The notes under the pieces were generated by a model. The model had not been told where the DNA came from, ran no database searches, and saw only the letters and a list, made by a program, of their open reading frames with translations. DNA of 64,000 nt, taken from Neodontobutis hainanensis. Taxonomy: Eukaryota; Chordata; Actinopteri; Gobiiformes; Odontobutidae. This document shows positions 33,000 through 45,965 of the stretch, in pieces. The DNA lies in the NCBI GenBank assembly GCA_024349245.1, contig JALDNG010000008.1, forward strand, positions 1,381,001 through 1,445,000, read 5' to 3'. Both the position numbers and the translations under genes were made by a program. Positions within the stretch are counted from its first letter, which is position 1; each line of letters starts with the position of its first letter.

Positions 33000-35900
33000 T
33001 TATGAGAGGAAGGTTCTGACTGTGCCTTTAACCAGTCCTCTACAGATTGGGCACTTGCGCAGTGAAGGGGCACATTCTTTGCACACCACCAGGTGTCCAC
33101 ATGGGATGAAGACTATGTTGACCTCTTTATCCATGCATACCTTACAGGTACGCTCTTCTTGCAAACGCCGAAGCTGTTCCTCCATGGGAAGGTCTGCAAA
33201 GAATTGAATGTTCAGCCAGCTATTTAAGATTACTAGCATTTAAGGATATAAAGTTATCTTAATGATCTGGTTGTAGTTTTTTTTCCCCCAGAATACTAAA
33301 ATACTGCTGATAGTCTGTATATGGCTTTACCTGACAGGTCTTGGCTTGGTGATACTGCTTCATTAGATTGAGCTAAAAGTAAAAGATTACTATATTAGAA
33401 TGTGAAATTTGCATAACTGAAACCCTACACAGTACTACTTTGTGTGCGGATCAATAAGAAAACTTCAAAAGCAGAGGATGGGTGGATGACAAACCCATGA
33501 GATCTCTAAGCAGATGGACATCATTTTTCTGAATCCAGTTGCGGAAAACCTCAGCTGCAGCGTTGCCTTTAGTGAGGACCAGCTCTATGAGCCTAGCGGT
33601 TTGCTGTTGTGCTGAAGTCTGAGCTTGGAGACCACTATATTCCTCAGCAGCTGCAAGATTAAAAGGAATGTAAAAACTACTGTGAACAATTCAGAGTATT
33701 TTTGCTTAATGTTGAGTTTTAATTTTCTAAAATAAGACATTGTTGCTACTTACAGAGAACATTTTGCTCTCTTAAATGCTCCAAGACTGGTTCAACACTC
33801 TTCAAACGCTGGACTAGTGCAGCCTGGTGCCTCTTAACAAAAGTGAATCCATCTAAAATATAGTAACATTACAGAAATAACAAGTTTATAACAGAAAACC
33901 ACACAAATGTATGAAATAAAAAAATGAACATGCAAAAAAACTCAACCTGATGCCATGGCCTCTGCTAACATCTCACGCTCCTCCTCTCTTTTCTGGTCCT
34001 CAGCACTCAGCAGGTCAGACACTAGTTCTTGTACTGTTCGATAGTTTTCACCACTGGTCAAAATCTTACTCTGGACTGTCTGTTTGACTAGACTGCGTTC
34101 AAAGCCCATCTCCAAGGCAGATTTAATCACAGGAGTGTTCATCATGACAGCATCTTCAGAGCGTTCTTCTCCTGGGCCCAGGTGAACCACTGTGGGAGAA
34201 AAGGGGGATTAGTCAGATTCATACATGTATTGAAGTAGATCTTATTTATTTGGTGGAATGCTACGGGTTATTATTTAAACTCACCAGGTGGATCCACAAA
34301 CTCCCTGGAGCCATCTCCATTTGTTAAAAGCTTTGAAGAGGAAAACAATTATTTTAATGTGATATATAAATTATTATACTATTTTGTTCAATACTAACCT
34401 GTTCGAACAGTCGAGGAAAGCGAGCCTGGATTTGGTGAACAAAGTCTTGACCCTTTTCCTGAAGCAAATATTCACATCTGCAAATGTAATTATAGTCACA
34501 TCAGACGAATGGTAAAAGAGTTGAGTGGCATTTGTCAATAAGATACATCTACATGCACATTCATCTGAAATTATAAGACCTAATTTGATTTGAAAATTTC
34601 AGTTCAATCTTAAAAAATAGAGAACCTGAGACTATTGGAGCTATTGGTGTTTTTGAAATGTTTCTTCTTTGTGTTAGTTGTGTAACTTGTTATTTATTAT
34701 TGTTTTTGTATTTCAAAATGACGTGTGCTGCAGACTGCATGGCCAGTTCACCCTTGTAAAAGAGCTCTTGTTCTCAATGGGTTTTTATCTGGTTAAATAA
34801 AAGGTTAAACAAAAAGTGCATTTACCGAGGAAACCATTTTGCATGTTCCACCCAAGGATCATCTCCAGACTCCCAGCAACGCAGGCCTCCATCACAGCAG
34901 AAACACTTAACATCATCATTGCGACCTGAAAATTTTAAACCTCATGACAAATCGTTTTGACAATCACATTTTAGAAAACTTTAAAATATCTAGTCTGTCT
35001 TAGAAACTACTCTCTCCAAGCTTCATACCAACATAGTAGAAGCCAGCTTTAGCTAGCTGGTCAGGGCGGACAGGAATACGAGAGGGCCAGTTTACAAAGG
35101 TGAGCAGTCTCTCCTCACTTTGCTGCATGCCAGGGTTGGACACATTACTGAGAGCTGCAGCTCCGGCAGACAGCTGCTGGGTGACAGCTCCAGATCCTGT
35201 GGCACCAGGCAGTGACACATTGTCAGCTCTGTCTCCTCGGACAAACCGGCAATTTGGATAATGCCTTTGGTGTTCGAAAACAGCTCGATCACCTGGTTCC
35301 CAGTTACTGAGCTGCAAAAGAAGAATGATCATAAAAAAGTGACCACTTTTACACAAAACGAGTCATGCTTCCCAGAATGCCACAATTTCAATAAAAAAAA
35401 AAAAATGAAATTTTGAATTTCAAAAGGCCAAAAAACATAATTGCTTTTTAATGTTTAAAATATGTACATTGAACAATAATCTTTATCCTAATTAATATTA
35501 AATAAAGATTTATGCACATGTTTAATTCATATAGCATTGGCGGAAATGCACAACCCAAAAGAGTAGCTGGTTCCAAAAAGAATCCGAATAAATGTAAAAT
35601 TCACACCTGTCCTCCGCAGCTAAAGCAGGCCACTCTGTCACCCTGACCAAGGCAATAGAAGCCTGCTTTGGCGAGCTCAGCCGGAGTGATGATGGTGAGA
35701 GCCCAGGAGTGAAAAGACTCCAGGCGGTCCTGCTCTCTGCGCATGCTGGGGTTGTGGCACGTTGGTCTTTGGTGGGACATGTCTTCCACGCCGCGAGAGC
35801 TAAGTGGGCTAGAAGGTGGTAGAGCTGAGAAGCCCATATTCAAATAGCCCACTGGCTCTTCAGCTTGGCTTCCTGATGGGTTTGGACAAGCTGGACCTGG

Positions 35901-36568
35901 CCCAGAAAGCTGGATTGCAAAAAATACAAGTTACCAGCTAGCTTGACACTGTATTAAGTCTATTAATTTTGACACTAGTTGTATATTGAACATAATTACT
36001 GTACAACAAAGAAATAACCAAATATAAGTCTTTAAATTGTTTACTGTGCTGTATTTAATACTACAAAAAGGCTGTATACAGGTTCTGTACAGTGAATATT
36101 TTGTTCGGGCTCTTACGGGGAGAGTTGGGGCAATGCGCAGCGGGGAGAAGGCCGAGTGTGAGGATGACAGTAGGTTGGCCGTCGGTGGGAGGCTCTGGAT
36201 AAAAGAGCAGGACGGCGAGAGCTGCCTGTGTTTTTCTGTTGGACAGTCTCCAGGTTGCCAGCCTTCTGCCGTTACATTACATCTGAAACACTGCACGCGG
36301 TCACCCACGCCGGTGTAAAACCAACCCGCTCGTGCCAAACTTCGTTCAGTGACTCCTGAAGCTGGGAAACGGGCAAAACTGGAGATGCGGAAGAGCTCTG
36401 GAGACACAGTCGCATTTTTAGATTCCAAAATACTTAAAGTCCAACAGATTAAGTGAAGATTTAAAGACTCATACCTGAGGAGTTGTCATATTGCAATTCA
36501 GGTGGCGGCCCATTGCGACACAGACTCATCAGAAATTGGTTGTTTTTGAGTTGAAGAAGCGTTTCCAT
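33000..36568 (-). CDS. birc2: Cellular inhibitor of apoptosis, cIAP1-type (639 aa, 11 coding exons)
   Basis: RING ubiquitin ligase that acts in TNF-receptor/NF-kB signalling and restrains caspases and RIPK1. Coding exons in order: 36568-36475, 36397-36117, 35909-35607, 35311-35029, 34925-34826, 34477-34399, 34330-34285, 34189-33947, 33852-33754, 33650-33495, 33372-33331, 33193-33000, summing to 1920 nt (the twelve segments include a 42-base linker exon). Domains: BIR1 at about 37-105 (AGWFYTGVGDRVQCFRC), BIR2 at about 182-250 (AGFYCLGQGDRVACFSCGG), BIR3 at about 293-360 (zinc ligands in DVKCFCCDGG and a WVEHAKWFPRC end), UBA at about 405-455 (ALEMGFERSLV), CARD at about 477-560, and RING at 589-639 (CKVCMDKEVNIVFIPCGH, CPICRG). 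Three BIRs plus UBA, CARD and RING define cIAP1/2 and exclude XIAP. Human has BIRC2 and BIRC3 side by side; only one copy is here. yap1 is the upstream neighbour, as in human. A candidate ATTAAA for the transcript lies at 32947-32952. Confidence 0.95.
34670..34810 (+). mobile_element. LINE 3'-tail fragment in a birc2 intron
   Basis: The segment ends with CCCTTGTAAAAGAGCTCTTG, then CTCAATGGGTTTTTATCTGG, and then TTAAATAAAAGGTTAAAC. This is the form of tail seen on many fish LINE copies, including the short direct repeat at the end. It is 5'-truncated, lies opposite to birc2 transcription, and contains no reading frame. The clade is not determined. Confidence 0.55.
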
Positions 36569-36663
36569 TAATAGACTTAAGTGGAGTAAAACTGAGTAAA
36601 AGGGATGTCCATAAAAGGGAGAAAGGTTTGAGAATATCCAGGTCTTACTCACTCACACGAAGA

Positions 36664-37841
36664 ACTGAAAAGTAAAGCACTAAACTGATGAGGTTTGACG
36701 AGAAGTTTTAATCCGCGTCAGTTTGCAAATGAAAGGTCTTATCTAAAGAAAAAAAACTGCCCACTCAACCAATACTTATTTCTTGTGAACATCCAAACAC
36801 ATGTTTGCTCTTTGTTCCATCTTCAAAACGACACCAACATTTGCAAACTGACACTAACAACACTCAGTTCTCATACTTAGTAGTAGTAGACTCTTTTGTC
36901 ACCTTCACTACCTCAGCCTGGATCAGTATACACTTTAATACAACTTAAAAGAAACATTTTAAACATATTACAAGCTTATTTGAACTTCAGCTTATGTGTG
37001 ATTAAATTTAACATATCTAATAATGAGTAAAAATTTAAATTCCCAAGCCTCCACTACCCACTCAGACCGTGGGATATATGCTCTCAAACCCCTCCCCCCC
37101 CACCAGGACATCCCTTTTGAAGGTGTCTAGGCCTCCATAATGAAACGGTATAACACCAAGAAAAGAATATGTAGTTCCTTTGGTGGAGATAGTGGGAGTA
37201 TTGTAAATTCAGCTGGATCTGTAGATAAAATAAATAATTATGTCAGTGGAAGACATAAGAAAATACAAGTACTTAAGAGAAATATTTTAAATGTAGTACA
37301 ATATTCTAGATTGCCATTATGTAAATAAAACTCGTATTTTGTGAGATGTGGGTGAAAATGTTCCTATAAAAATACATACACATTTTATAAATACGAGGGT
37401 TGTAGACAAGTGATCATTGTAAATTATAATATAAAATGCCACAAGGGGAAATTTTGTTGTTTTTTCCTCCAGATATGCAGGTACTTTCCAGTTGCTTCTC
37501 GCAAAAGATTACTCGATGGTTTTAATCAGCACACCTTTTTCCATGATTTATTTGTTTTATGATTGAGACAACCTTGTATAACAATCAACACAAATGTATT
37601 ATAATCCATACAATCAAAACCTTAATTACGAACGAATAAGGCAGTTCACCACAGCGACGCTACAGATCCTTGAATAGCAGCAGCTAGCGTTAGCAACGAC
37701 TGCTAGCTGTCACGGGTCAGTCCGGGATGTTAATATACATCGATACTGAATTGGTGTGTCAAAAAAGTACGATCTTTGAGGCGCAAAATCTAAGACAAAT
37801 TAAACATTAATATTTTTCTTTCAGTGTCATTTGAGTCTCAC
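36664..37841 (-). other. birc2: Inferred first intron of birc2
   Basis: On the minus strand the start codon lies about 100 bases inside an exon whose acceptor appears to be CTTTTCAG ending at 36665. The matching donor, GTTGTG|GTGAGA, lies at 37841-37842. The intron would be about 1.2 kb. It holds no conserved coding sequence. A C-rich run is present near 37083-37100, and GCTAGC/GTTAGC motifs cluster at 37683-37707. Confidence 0.45.
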
Positions 37842-37920
37842 CACAACGTAATGTCTGGATGTAGGCGGAAAGTCCCGTGTCTCACAAACGCCCCTCGCAC
37901 TTCCGTTTCCGGTTACAATA
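37842..37920 (-). promoter_or_regulatory. birc2: birc2 promoter / non-coding exon 1 with NF-kB and ETS sites
   Basis: Reading the minus strand, the segment shows TTTCCGG/CACTTCCG-type ETS cores (plus strand, 37899-37911) and then the canonical NF-kB sequence GGGACTTTCC (complement of 37867-37876). It ends at a good splice donor. cIAP genes are established NF-kB targets in vertebrates. The site lies at or within about 30 bases of the inferred transcription start. Confidence 0.6.
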
Positions 37921-38870
37921 ACGCTGAAACGAAACAAATGACAAGTTATTAAAAATTCCGAGGGATATGTCATCTGCTCTTATGAGTGATTTGTCCGTAA
38001 TGCCTTCATGGCTGCAAGTCCCTTTTTGGAGAACTACACAGACTAATGACAGCTTTTGTTGCTGAGTAAATTAGACTGGGCTGACGCAGAAAATGGGTTG
38101 TTTTAACGGACAGTGCCATTTCGATATTTATAACCATTCAGTTATTTGTCAGGTTTATTTCTGAAGTACATTTAAAACAGCCTCGATGGACTAAAGGGCT
38201 GTACAAGATATATAAGATGAAATTAAATACTAAAGGACAAATAAAGGATAAAGGATAAATAAAAGCTCTTCCAAACAAACTTCTAACCCCTTTTAGTAAG
38301 TTCTGGCAAATCAAGTCTTTAAAATGTGACACTATACACAAACCAATGACACACAATCACTAACATTTTTTTGTGTTAGACCCAATACATGTTTAACTTT
38401 ATATAGGCTTGTACTGTCAATGGGTTTCACATTAGCACAATAGTAACAAAAAATTCTAATAAAAATAAGCCAAGTCAGTGAAGTTAATATAAAATACTTA
38501 CAGAAAGGCTGTGGTGAACACACAACAGCTATAACAGAGTCATGTTGAATAAAGACTTTTGAAGTTGGCTGAGTGGTATTTATAGGGATTTCCCAGCTGT
38601 GTATCACACCCCTTCTGCTAGATAAGTCCCCAGTTTTTTTTTCTCAACACATAAGAAAACTGAAACCATACATCATAACTTGCTCAGTTAGTTTTTGTAG
38701 TCTGTTCTCCCCGATATACATTCTTGTTTGCTTTTTGTACGTTTAATGTGTAAAAAAAAACTGTACCAATTATTTTATTTTGTGCATACGTCCTTGGTAT
38801 ATTTAAAACATTAAAAAAGTTAAAAATAACACACACACACACAACCTCAACTTTACAGGTGTGTTTTATG

Positions 38871-40957
38871 TTTATTAAACAGAAACTCAAAAATGATTAT
38901 TGTGAGAGTGGGAAGAAAATGATTCATATAAAGCACATGCATAAAAAAGGTACAAAACCGTTCTGATTGCCTCCCAACTCTGCATATACAATATTACACA
39001 TCATTATATGTAACATACAAAGCAAGTGTCACACATGCTTACAGGATAAATAAAGGGCTAGGTAGTGTTTGCATCTGTGTGTGAGCCGGAACTTTCTCCC
39101 GGACCACAGTATATTTAAATGCAATAATCTGTATTTTTGGATATTTTTACCTTTTACACAATGTATACAAAAAAGCTCATTGAAAAAATGCTCTCACTAA
39201 CTGGGCTACAAAGAACTTAAAATCCAAATCCATACATATATTTAAAACTATTAAAAAAAAAAAAAACACTGCAGAAAAAATCCCAGCGGAAACATTGATT
39301 ATATAGTTTCAGCATACTGGGTTTGTCTGAGTAAACAAAATATCTTCATTAAAAAAGGCACAACTGGCTCCTGTTAAATGCTCATGTCTATTGCTAAAGG
39401 ACTTTTCCTGACACAGTTTAAGAGGAGGATTTCCTGAGCTAAAATATTTCAGTAAAATGTTGCTGGCCAATTATGTTAGATACCAAAATACATTATAAAT
39501 GAATTTCATTTTATTCACATTTGGTGCAAATGTAAAAATATTTTTTATACACAAACTGCATGTATAGATTTGTCATAACAGCAACTAGATTGTACTTCTA
39601 TGCCTCATAATTTAAAAAGAGCATTTAAGGGACTTGCATTTTATTATAAAAAAAAATGCATGGGCATTTATGTTTAGGAGAATGTAATCCTCAAAGCATT
39701 TATGAATTTGGTAATCTGTTCGAATATCAAAATGAGGAATGTATTAAGCCAATAGTGAAGCATTGAGAAAATAAGATTTTTCAAATGGTATTTGTGTTTA
39801 TGTTTGTTATGTCTAAACAACACAATAAAATGATTAAAGCATATGCATGCTCAATAAATCTAATAAATGCTACCTCTTTGACACTCAGTTTGGGAAATAC
39901 TAAATTACAAGAGCAATGACACAATCCAATATCACAATATTATTATAAAACAAGAGTGAGTAATAATGTTTTTGTCATTGTATAGAGTTAAACACTGTTT
40001 TAGATTTAAACTGGCTAAAATCATTAAACACCTTCAGGGAATAATATGTTAAGGCACATTTCACATAGAAAAGGACACTAATGCATGTGGCTAGCTTATT
40101 ATTATGAGATCAGATGCATCTGGATGAAAATCCTCTTCATTGGAACACATTATGAGTTTATGACAAGTTTTTTTTTGTTTGTTTTGTTTTTTTATAAAGG
40201 GGGAGCCCTACAACAGTACTTTCTTTTTTCACTTTCTTTAGTTCAATAGATAATAGAGTTATCAATCTTGTTCTCAAAGCTCAATAGGTTCATCACAAGA
40301 GTGCAGACTCAGCATTTTACACCAATGGTAACATGAGTGCAATTTAAGATAAAGAGCATTTTGCTCTACTGTAGTGTCCAGAAATGTAACCCAACATCAC
40401 AAAACCTTTGTCATGAAGAGGAGATAACTGAATTTATACAAATGTAGTGTTTCTTTACAGAAATCACTGTTCATAATGACATAGCTTTTTGACCAACTAG
40501 AGACCTTTTCTGATACTTTTAGCAACATAAAACACAAAAAAAACACTGCTAAAGTAAAACTGCTTTCCTGATATCAGGCATATTTTTGACTTGACCTTAT
40601 TGCTATCTTCTCCACATAAATAGTTTGCTGGTGGGAATGGTAATAAAAATATGTAAAATTCACCGCAGCACCATCAGAAGCTAAAAAAAGACTGTCAAAA
40701 CAAAGTGTGTATGCCTTATATTCCTGTGTATTTAGGCCCCAAATGGGAAAAATACTTGCAGCTTACCTCCTCCCACGACAGTCCCATCACCTCTTCCTTC
40801 TGGGTGCGTTTAGTGTTACTTATCCATCACAACAATAGTGTAATTTCTCAATGCAGTGTTGTTCCGTACCACTTCTGAAACCCCTCAAAAATCTCTGTCA
40901 TGTTGCAAAGACTTGATCTCAAACTTGTTAAAGGAGATGTTTGGGCATGTGACGCGT
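38871..40957 (-). other. yap1: Probable 3' UTR of yap1
   Basis: About 2.1 kb without any coding exon lies downstream of the yap1 stop on the minus strand. It is AT-rich with many TTTTTA/ATTTA-type motifs. The complement of 38871-38876 reads AATAAA and is a plausible end. Long 3' UTRs are usual for YAP1. Other AATAAA complements exist, so the end is a guess. The 1 kb between here and the birc2 promoter holds nothing I recognise. Confidence 0.4.
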
Positions 40958-42938
40958 CTATAGCCAGGTGAGGAGGCCGTCTCTGTCCATGTGTGATCCA
41001 GAGAGAACAGTCTCCATGTCCATCAGAAGGTCTGAACTCAGACCCTCAGGGATACAGGGCATTAACTCATCATTCTCGGACATCGGCAGCACAGGCATAG
41101 ACTCTTGTAAGGTCAGCGAAGAGCTCTCACTAGGATCACCTGAACATATACAAAAAAATCATGCATCTGTTTGAATGCAAAATACAAAAAAAAAAAATAT
41201 ATATAGGAAAAATGGATCTCAATAGAACTATTGTGTCACAGGCCACCGAACTGATACTTTTGTACGTTTTATACACTATTACCCGTCAATTGATTAATTA
41301 ATTAGTTATCAGAAGTCCATAAAACCCTTTTTGTTTCTGGCATTTCAGCATACATGGATGTCACATTTAAAAGCTTCTATTAAAATGTGGTGAATAGATG
41401 TGCTTTATCACTTTGAGGAAAGTTTTTTTTGTTTCTTTATCAAAAAAGAGTACAGGATGTATTCTCTCAGTGGCCTTGGGTCCATATTTGTAACTTTTGT
41501 TTTGCATTCATGCATTACCAGTATCCATGTGATCCACTGGACTAAGCATGTGGTCTGTTGTTCGGGGTAAACTGCTGACACTTAGGCCACTGTCAGTGCT
41601 CTCGTTGCGAGAGTGAGCCCTGTTTAAAACAAAAATATACACATAGACAATACCAGTTAACAGGCAGTATATCAAAATAAGAATTGTATTAAATTAGTAG
41701 ATATGGGTTAGATGGTGGAGTGATGCGTGTATAGCTAGATGGATGGAAATTGAGATCATCCTCTACACATGGGAAATTTGTCATCTATTCAGTGCATAAT
41801 CTTTTACTATTGTATCCTGAATTTCCTCTAAATGATGTGGCTTAATGTGTTTTGTTTCAAGTCCTTGAACGTGAGCAGTATTTACCCATTCAGTGTTGGT
41901 TCATGGTTTGAGGCTCTGATCCTGACATCCAAAGCAGGCACAAGTGTCTGTGTGTTTCTGTCATGGTCCATCCCACCAGGCATCTGGCTCCGTCCTCCTG
42001 TGTCCTGTAACACAAACATGTGATTTAAATGTTAGCAGTTGAGTTTCTAGTACAACGGGTTCCAAGAGTAACATATGTTGACCTCTGACCTGTGATGTGA
42101 ATTGCGGAGGGAGACCCTGCTGTTTACATCTGAGCCTTTCAGTTTCCTGCCTTTGCTGTATTGCCATACTCAGGATGCCAGGGTTCATCTTCTGAGCTGC
42201 AAAAACAATTAGGCCACCAATAAGAGTCTTACATCAATTTAGATCAAAATAAGGAATACTTTGCCACACTTTGCGATGCTTGTTATTGTTGTTGCCAAAG
42301 AGAGCAACTTGTGATTGTGGACTATGGATTAAAATGTTTCTCATTGATAAACAATAACTAACAGATCTTCAGACATAAATTTGATAGTGTGCTACCTAGA
42401 CGTGGGTCGACCCATGTGGTGATCTTATTTATGTGATCGATGTAGTACACCTCTCCATCTGCAGTCGCAGCCTGCTCCCAGCCTTCAGGCAGTGGACCTG
42501 AACAGCAGTGAAAGTACACAGTGAGTTGGTGAATGGTGCATGGTAGTGCATGGAGTGTTAAGTGTTAAAAGTTGAATCAGGCCCACGTCCTCTCCTGTAT
42601 GTCTGTGCATGATATACTACAATGTACTGTTCTCACCTATCGCAAATGAGAGTGCAGCCTGAAAGCAGTGTGCTCAGAGAAAGACAACTCAGGAAATAAT
42701 TTTGGTACAGGATTTGACTGTACCAAAATTGCATTGGTGAAAACATGCAGCTTAATGAAAAAAATATTATAATATGCTGTCAGTTAAAATGATAATATTA
42801 CACTAAATATATAAATAATAATAATCTAAAAACAAGTGTTTATAGGATTAATTTATCCAAAACAATTGCAATTAATCCGATAAGTTACAATGAAATTTGC
42901 TATTATTTTATGGCCTAAAATTGCAATTTATATGTTTT

Positions 42939-42971
<33 letters not shown>

Positions 42972-45965
42972 ATTGAGAATGAGCAGTATTAGCCCAGTAA
43001 AAGATCAATAGCTGTGGTTTCATAACAAATACCTGTCTCTGGGTTGATAATTTGTGGTTGTGCAGTGGGAGCTGGGTTGCTGAGGGAGTGGGCATGGACA
43101 GGAGGACCAGAGATTGGATGCTGAGCTGCAGCCGATTGAAGCTGTGTAAGACGAGGGTCGTGCCAAGTGGTAGTCTTTTCCAGGTGACTGCGAACATACA
43201 CAACAAGTCTCAACATATCTGGATGTGTAAAAACCACTGGAACCTGACGCATAAGGAGTGAATGAGACACACTGTGTGTCAACCGGCTTTACCTGTACTA
43301 CCAGACGTGCATGTATATCGACACGCACGAGACGCATAGTGAAGTAGCCTTTGACAACCAGACCGTTTGTCACACTGGTTTTAAAACTAGTTTGGGGCTT
43401 ATTATTTGCATAAAACTATTAAATAAATTCTAGTGTCTTTATTTTGATTACATTTTACAAACATAAATGTAGAATATTTGGTATTAAAGCTCAATATCTT
43501 TCATATAAAGTTATAAAGGAGCTTTGTTCAACTCATATGTTCTTTTTTAGCCATTTATTTAAAATGGTAAATCTAAATAACAAATCATAGTATTTTCACT
43601 GTGCCATGCATATATTCTTGATTAAATGTGTTGAGATAGATGAAGTAGATGATAGATATTGGGGGGGAATACCAAATAAAAGTAATCCTTGTTGCATTGA
43701 AAACTACTTCACACTACAGATGAGCAGCAGTCAAACCTTACTTCAGGAAATATCGTTGACCCGTTGGCGTTTTAGCCATTTCCCAGCCAGGGGGGAGGGG
43801 CATATCATCTGGTATGATTGGCGTGGCCGCTACCTCCGGTGCCTGAGTAGAGAGCGAGTTGACTGGCAAGGAGGCAGGGGAGGAATGGGCACGGACGTGA
43901 TGAGGAGTGAGGGAGCCGCACACACCTCCATCTGAACTGGCCTGACGAGAAAACAAGCAGGGTTAGCAACTGACATGAAACCTACACTGTTCACTTACAC
44001 GACCGGAAACATTTGGATTGATACCACAAAGAGGGAAAGACGATCAGTAAACTTGGAATTCCCATTCACTATGGTTTACCTTTGAGGAAGGTTTCATCTT
44101 GGCTCTGCTAAGGAGGCCACAATTTCTCAACTTTAAAAAGGACAAAATTTTGGCATAAAGAAGTTTGAATAGATTTCTGGGACACTCTAGTTAAAATAAC
44201 ACTAATTTGGGGATAACACATTGACTATACTTGAAACATATGCACTACATTTATCTGTTCACAAACTCATGTTGGTGAGCATTTCATATTTGTCCAAATA
44301 ATCCTTGCATGTGGCAGGAGATCCATCTCAAAGAAGCTGATTAATAAGCATTAGAATAGGACACTTTTTATTTACCCCGTCAAGTCTCCAAAACGCACAT
44401 ATCATTATTAAGTGCAATTGTGCTTAAATCAAAATTTTATAATACCTTAAAATAACATATATACTGATTAGACCACATTAGAAATAAAATTTAGAATACA
44501 AAACCAAATGCATATGTTGTTTAGGGCTAAATGGGATACATTATTGACATAATTTTCATGTTCTCTATAGTGCACATACAAAAACTTGTTTTGGTTTAAT
44601 ACAATATGTCTAAAAAAACATATACAGTCAACATTACAGTCAACATTACCATGTGCAAGATAAACTTTCACATTTCCATTCTTTCAATCAATAGCTCGGG
44701 TCTAACAGTAGCATTATCTTTGAGTCAGCAACATTGAAAAAGTGTACTTGTCTGATACACATTATCACAAGTGAAAAAGTGCAGCTTCTGAATAAGTGTC
44801 ACCTCAGAATCAAAGGAAGTGGAAACTAAAGATGGCTCAATAATGACATGGGCTGAATCAGCAAAAAAATAAAGCTTTTAAGTTGAATAACGCAATAAGC
44901 TTGTGACAATAAATGGGTATTAAAGTTTACCTTGGAGCCAATCATGTACATTTGACCCGTACATACATAATATTGGAATAAATGTATACTTTTTGTTATG
45001 CTCATGTGAACAATACGTGAGTATTGCTATTTAATAATGTTATGTTCCAAGCACAGGCTGTAACATGATAAATATCTCTAGGAAGAGTTCACATTAAAAA
45101 CTTGCAACAAATCTGCTGGTCCTTCTTTAGAGAAACCATGGCTTTGGTCCTTGGTTTAGTCCTGGGTATAGTGAGCAGTAATGAGGTAGGTGAATACATA
45201 TGAAACACAATGTTAATGAGATTATTCTAAAAATGTAAGGGTCCATTACAACCCTGCAAATGTCCTGATTAAAACCCACACATTTGAATAAGGAACAATA
45301 TCAAGTGACTCTCTTTTAACTAGGTAGTTTTCACTGGATAATGTTTGAATATAAAATTCATTAGAAACTTTAAACATCATTAAACTGATCAGTTATTCTT
45401 TTTGTTCATTTTTTGGGAAGTTAGCCTACTTCACTTGGACATTGACAATATGCTGTAAATGTAAGTTATTGCCCATGTGTAAGCCATTGTCATTAGTGGT
45501 TGAAGATATTCCCATATGAAGTGAAAGTGGCCAGGAGTTATGTCAGACAAAGACACAAAATAATAAAAGCAAGAATAAACTGTCGTTAACAGTAAGAAGT
45601 TTGAAATAAACCATAGCTTAGCCCTCATAGACTACTAATTCTGATAAAAAAAAAAAACAGTTTAAAAAAGGATAAAATTGCCAAAACGATGCTTCAGGTC
45701 AGATGGCTGATCTGTGTGAATCACTGCAGTAGCCTGGTGTGGGATTGAGAGCAGGTCTTACTTGTCTGGAGTGGCCCCGGGGATCGGGTTGTCTGAAGAA
45801 CGAGTCCGGGAGTTTCCTCAACCTCATGGGCACCGGGGCCGGGTGTCGCTGCGCCTTGCTGGGGTTCATCACGGCGCTGAACAGGGCCTCCAGCTCGGTC
45901 TGCGAGTCCCCGCGGACGTGCACGATTTGCTGCCCAGCCGGAGGCGCGCCGTGATGCGCGTCCAT
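40958..45965 (-). CDS. yap1: Hippo-pathway coactivator YAP1 (389 aa, 8 exons)
   Basis: Transcriptional coactivator of TEAD factors, kept in the cytoplasm by LATS phosphorylation. Exons: 45965-45762, 43941-43742, 43187-43033, 42497-42396, 42196-42090, 42004-41886, 41619-41519, 41139-40958, summing to 1170 nt. In order: a TEAD-binding region (QIVHVRGDS, LEALFSAVMNP, PMRLRKLPDSFF) at 12-60; the LATS/14-3-3 site HVRAHS near residue 86; WW1 (LPPGWEMAKTPTGQRYF, then TTTWHDPR) at 115-147; WW2 (LPEGWEQAATADGEVYYI, then TTWVDPR) at about 188-218; a short Gln/Arg helix; the phosphodegron-like DSGLSVSS; and the PDZ-binding end LLTWL. Two WW domains and synteny favour YAP1 over TAZ. It is shorter than human (504 aa). 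The Pro/Gln-rich N-terminus is reduced to about nine residues, and the coiled coil is short. Confidence 0.94.
42945..42970. repeat. (TTA)n microsatellite in a yap1 intron
   Basis: About eight to nine perfect TTA units. Confidence 0.9.

Noticed and set aside
45138..45185. Plus-strand ATG with a signal-peptide-like stretch (ALVLGLVLGIVSS) followed by a GTAGGT donor-like end
   Set aside because: It lies inside yap1 intron 1 on the other strand, has no partner exon within reach, and such hydrophobic 16-residue stretches arise easily by chance.
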